A stretch of 64,000 bases of DNA from CALJFL01 sp047633055. Lineage in GTDB: Bacteria; Pseudomonadota; Gammaproteobacteria; Pseudomonadales; Halieaceae. The notes beneath the pieces are model-generated. The model ran no database searches. It was not told where the DNA came from and was given only the letters and a program-made list of their open reading frames with translations. The stretch spans positions 5,360 to 69,359 of the forward strand of contig JBLIEI010000018.1 in the NCBI GenBank assembly GCA_047633055.1, written 5' to 3'. How positions within the stretch are numbered: the stretch's first letter is position 1; every line of letters starts with the position of its first letter. This document shows positions 62,642-64,000 of this stretch, piece by piece. Position numbers and translations under genes: made by a program.

Positions 62642-63904
62642 TTAAATTTTGAAGCGGGACTTAAGTTTGCGCGGTACTGCAACGTTTTTCAGCTTTACGT
62701 AATTGGGCATACCGCGGGTATAGCTGGGATAGGCCTCGCCGGCAATCAGCGGCAACAGGTATTCCCGAGCCGCTTCCGTAATGCCGTAACCGTCGCGACT
62801 TATATAATTGCGGGGCATCTTCTTCTCCTGGTTCGCCACCTGGTCCAGTGCTGCTTCACCAATTGACCAGGTATAACGCTTGCCAGATCCGCGTTGAATG
62901 CAGGGCATTACTGCATTTTTGCCTGCCAGGGCGAATTCTACAGCGGCGGCACCAACCGCATAGGCTTGATCAACGTCGGTCTGCGAGGCAATGTGGCGAG
63001 CCGAGCGCTGCAGGTAGTCTGCCACTGCCCAGTGATATTTGTAGCCCAGTTCCGATTTGATCATCTCCGCCAGAGATGGGGCCAGACCACCGAGTTGCGA
63101 GTGCCCAAAAGCGTCTACGACCCCGCTGTCGGAGAGAAAGCTGCCGTCTTTGTTCTGAGCGCCCTCAGAGGCGACGATTACGCAGTAGCCCATCTTCTTG
63201 ACGGTGCGCCGAACTTTGGCGAGGAATTTCTTGCGGTCAAAGGCCACTTCGGGAAATAGAATGATGTGCGGTGCGTCCCCGTCGCGCTGTGAGGCCAAAC
63301 CTGAAGCCGCGGCAATCCAACCGGCGTGGCGGCCCATGACTTCCAGGATGAATATTTTGGTGGAGGTCTCACACATCGAGGCCACATCCAGAGCTGCCTC
63401 CCGGGTTGAGATGGCAGTGTACTTGGCCACCGAGCCAAAGCCCGGGCAGGTGTCGGTCAGCGGCAGGTCATTATCGATAGTTTTGGGTATATGAATGGCC
63501 TGCAGTGGATAGCCCATACTTTGGCTGAGTTGAGAGACTTTGAGGCAGGTGTCGGCAGAGTCGCCGCCACCGTTGTAAAAAAAGTAGCCGATATTGTGCG
63601 CTTTAAAGACGGCGATTAACCGCTCGTACTCGGCGCGATTCTCTTCCAGGCTTTTGAGTTTGTGGCGACAGGACCCGAAGGCGCCTGCGGGCGTCGTCAG
63701 CAGGCCGTGAATGGCGGCCTTAGTTTCTTTGCTGGTATCGATGAGGTCTTCGCGCAGCGCTCCGATGATCCCATTGCGGCCGGCATAGACTTTGCCGATC
63801 TGATCGCGATGTTTTCCGGCGGTTTCAATGACCCCGCAGGCGGAGGCGTTGATAACGGCGGTAACACCACCGGATTGTGCGTAAAAGGCATTTTTCCTGG
63901 CCAT
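62642..63904 (-). CDS. pfp: Diphosphate-dependent 6-phosphofructokinase
   Basis: A 420-residue phosphofructokinase. The phosphoryl-donor region reads YNGGGDSADT (near residue 112) instead of the GGDGS of ATP enzymes. The catalytic loop PKTIDNDLPLTDTCPGFGS (near 139) has the Lys seen in PPi-dependent enzymes. Length and the MGRHAGWIAAASGLA motif fit the reversible PPi-PFK group known from methylotrophs and marine bacteria. Role: PPi-driven, reversible glycolytic step. Donor specificity is inferred from the two motifs. Confidence 0.87.
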   Translation of the reverse strand: MARKNAFYAQSGGVTAVINASACGVIETAGKHRDQIGKVYAGRNGIIGALREDLIDTSKETKAAIHGLLTTPAGAFGSCRHKLKSLEENRAEYERLIAVFKAHNIGYFFYNGGGDSADTCLKVSQLSQSMGYPLQAIHIPKTIDNDLPLTDTCPGFGSVAKYTAISTREAALDVASMCETSTKIFILEVMGRHAGWIAAASGLASQRDGDAPHIILFPEVAFDRKKFLAKVRRTVKKMGYCVIVASEGAQNKDGSFLSDSGVVDAFGHSQLGGLAPSLAEMIKSELGYKYHWAVADYLQRSARHIASQTDVDQAYAVGAAAVEFALAGKNAVMPCIQRGSGKRYTWSIGEAALDQVANQEKKMPRNYISRDGYGITEAAREYLLPLIAGEAYPSYTRGMPNYVKLKNVAVPRKLKSRFKI

Positions 63905-64000
63905 TGAAGAGTCTTATTTCCGAGGTGGGGGAGGTGGTGGCCGTCCCGAGCTTAGGCGAAGGCCGCATTTTACGGTAATAGCTGCGACTTGTAGACACCC

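Overview
The window reads as chromosomal DNA of a marine-type gammaproteobacterium in the Pseudomonadales/Cellvibrionales range. The evidence is gene order. The blocks metY-rimP-nusA-infB-rbfA-truB-rpsO-pnp, ftsH-folP-glmM-tpiA-secG-tRNALeu, carA-carB-greA and dksA-gluQ-cbrX-cbrA-cbrB-crcZ-pcnB-folK-panB-panC all match the layout known from Pseudomonas and relatives. This is inferred from synteny and protein character, not from a database search.

Layout. 1-4262: a four-gene cluster (DUF3348 protein, MotA/TolQ/ZorA-like protein with a long coiled-coil tail, MotB/ZorB-like OmpA protein, DUF2894 protein). It looks like an ion-driven envelope motor of unknown function and is the best candidate for an undescribed system. 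4370-7780: glycerate kinase, two divergent phosphoribosyltransferase paralogues (one without the usual catalytic Asp) and a CadD-like transporter. 7793-8710: a decayed TonB-dependent receptor. 9032-18605: a fatty-acid/acyl-CoA catabolic region with three acyl-CoA dehydrogenases, a deleted acyl-CoA ligase remnant, a MaoC hydratase, an SDR dehydrogenase, a thiolase, a quinone oxidoreductase, an iron alcohol dehydrogenase and a thioesterase. Two of its transcription units carry the same promoter/palindrome. 18602-23643: an opposing operon of an SDR, a TetR regulator, two more acyl-CoA dehydrogenases and an MFS transporter.

23785-35903 is housekeeping: carAB with an attenuator-like leader (20-codon peptide overlapping a terminator), greA, yhbY, rlmE, ftsH, folP, glmM, tpiA, secG. 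tRNA-Leu(GAG) follows and is trailed by tandem copies of its own 3' end. 36910-45850 is the metY-nusA-infB-pnp translation/RNA-decay block. 46059-52551 holds acs, panC, panB, a deoxynucleoside kinase, folK and pcnB. 52640-59248 carries the CbrA/CbrB carbon-nitrogen control system. It includes cbrX, a 58-codon gene overlapping cbrA, and, between cbrB and pcnB, an unannotated CrcZ-type small RNA with a good sigma-54 promoter and repeated CAATAACAATAA Hfq/Crc target motifs. 59560-63904 ends with sfsA, a Rieske ferredoxin, an M15 peptidase, inorganic pyrophosphatase and a probable PPi-dependent phosphofructokinase.

Taken together, the window describes an aerobic heterotroph rich in acyl-CoA oxidation, with catabolite control through CbrAB-CrcZ and acetate assimilation through Acs.
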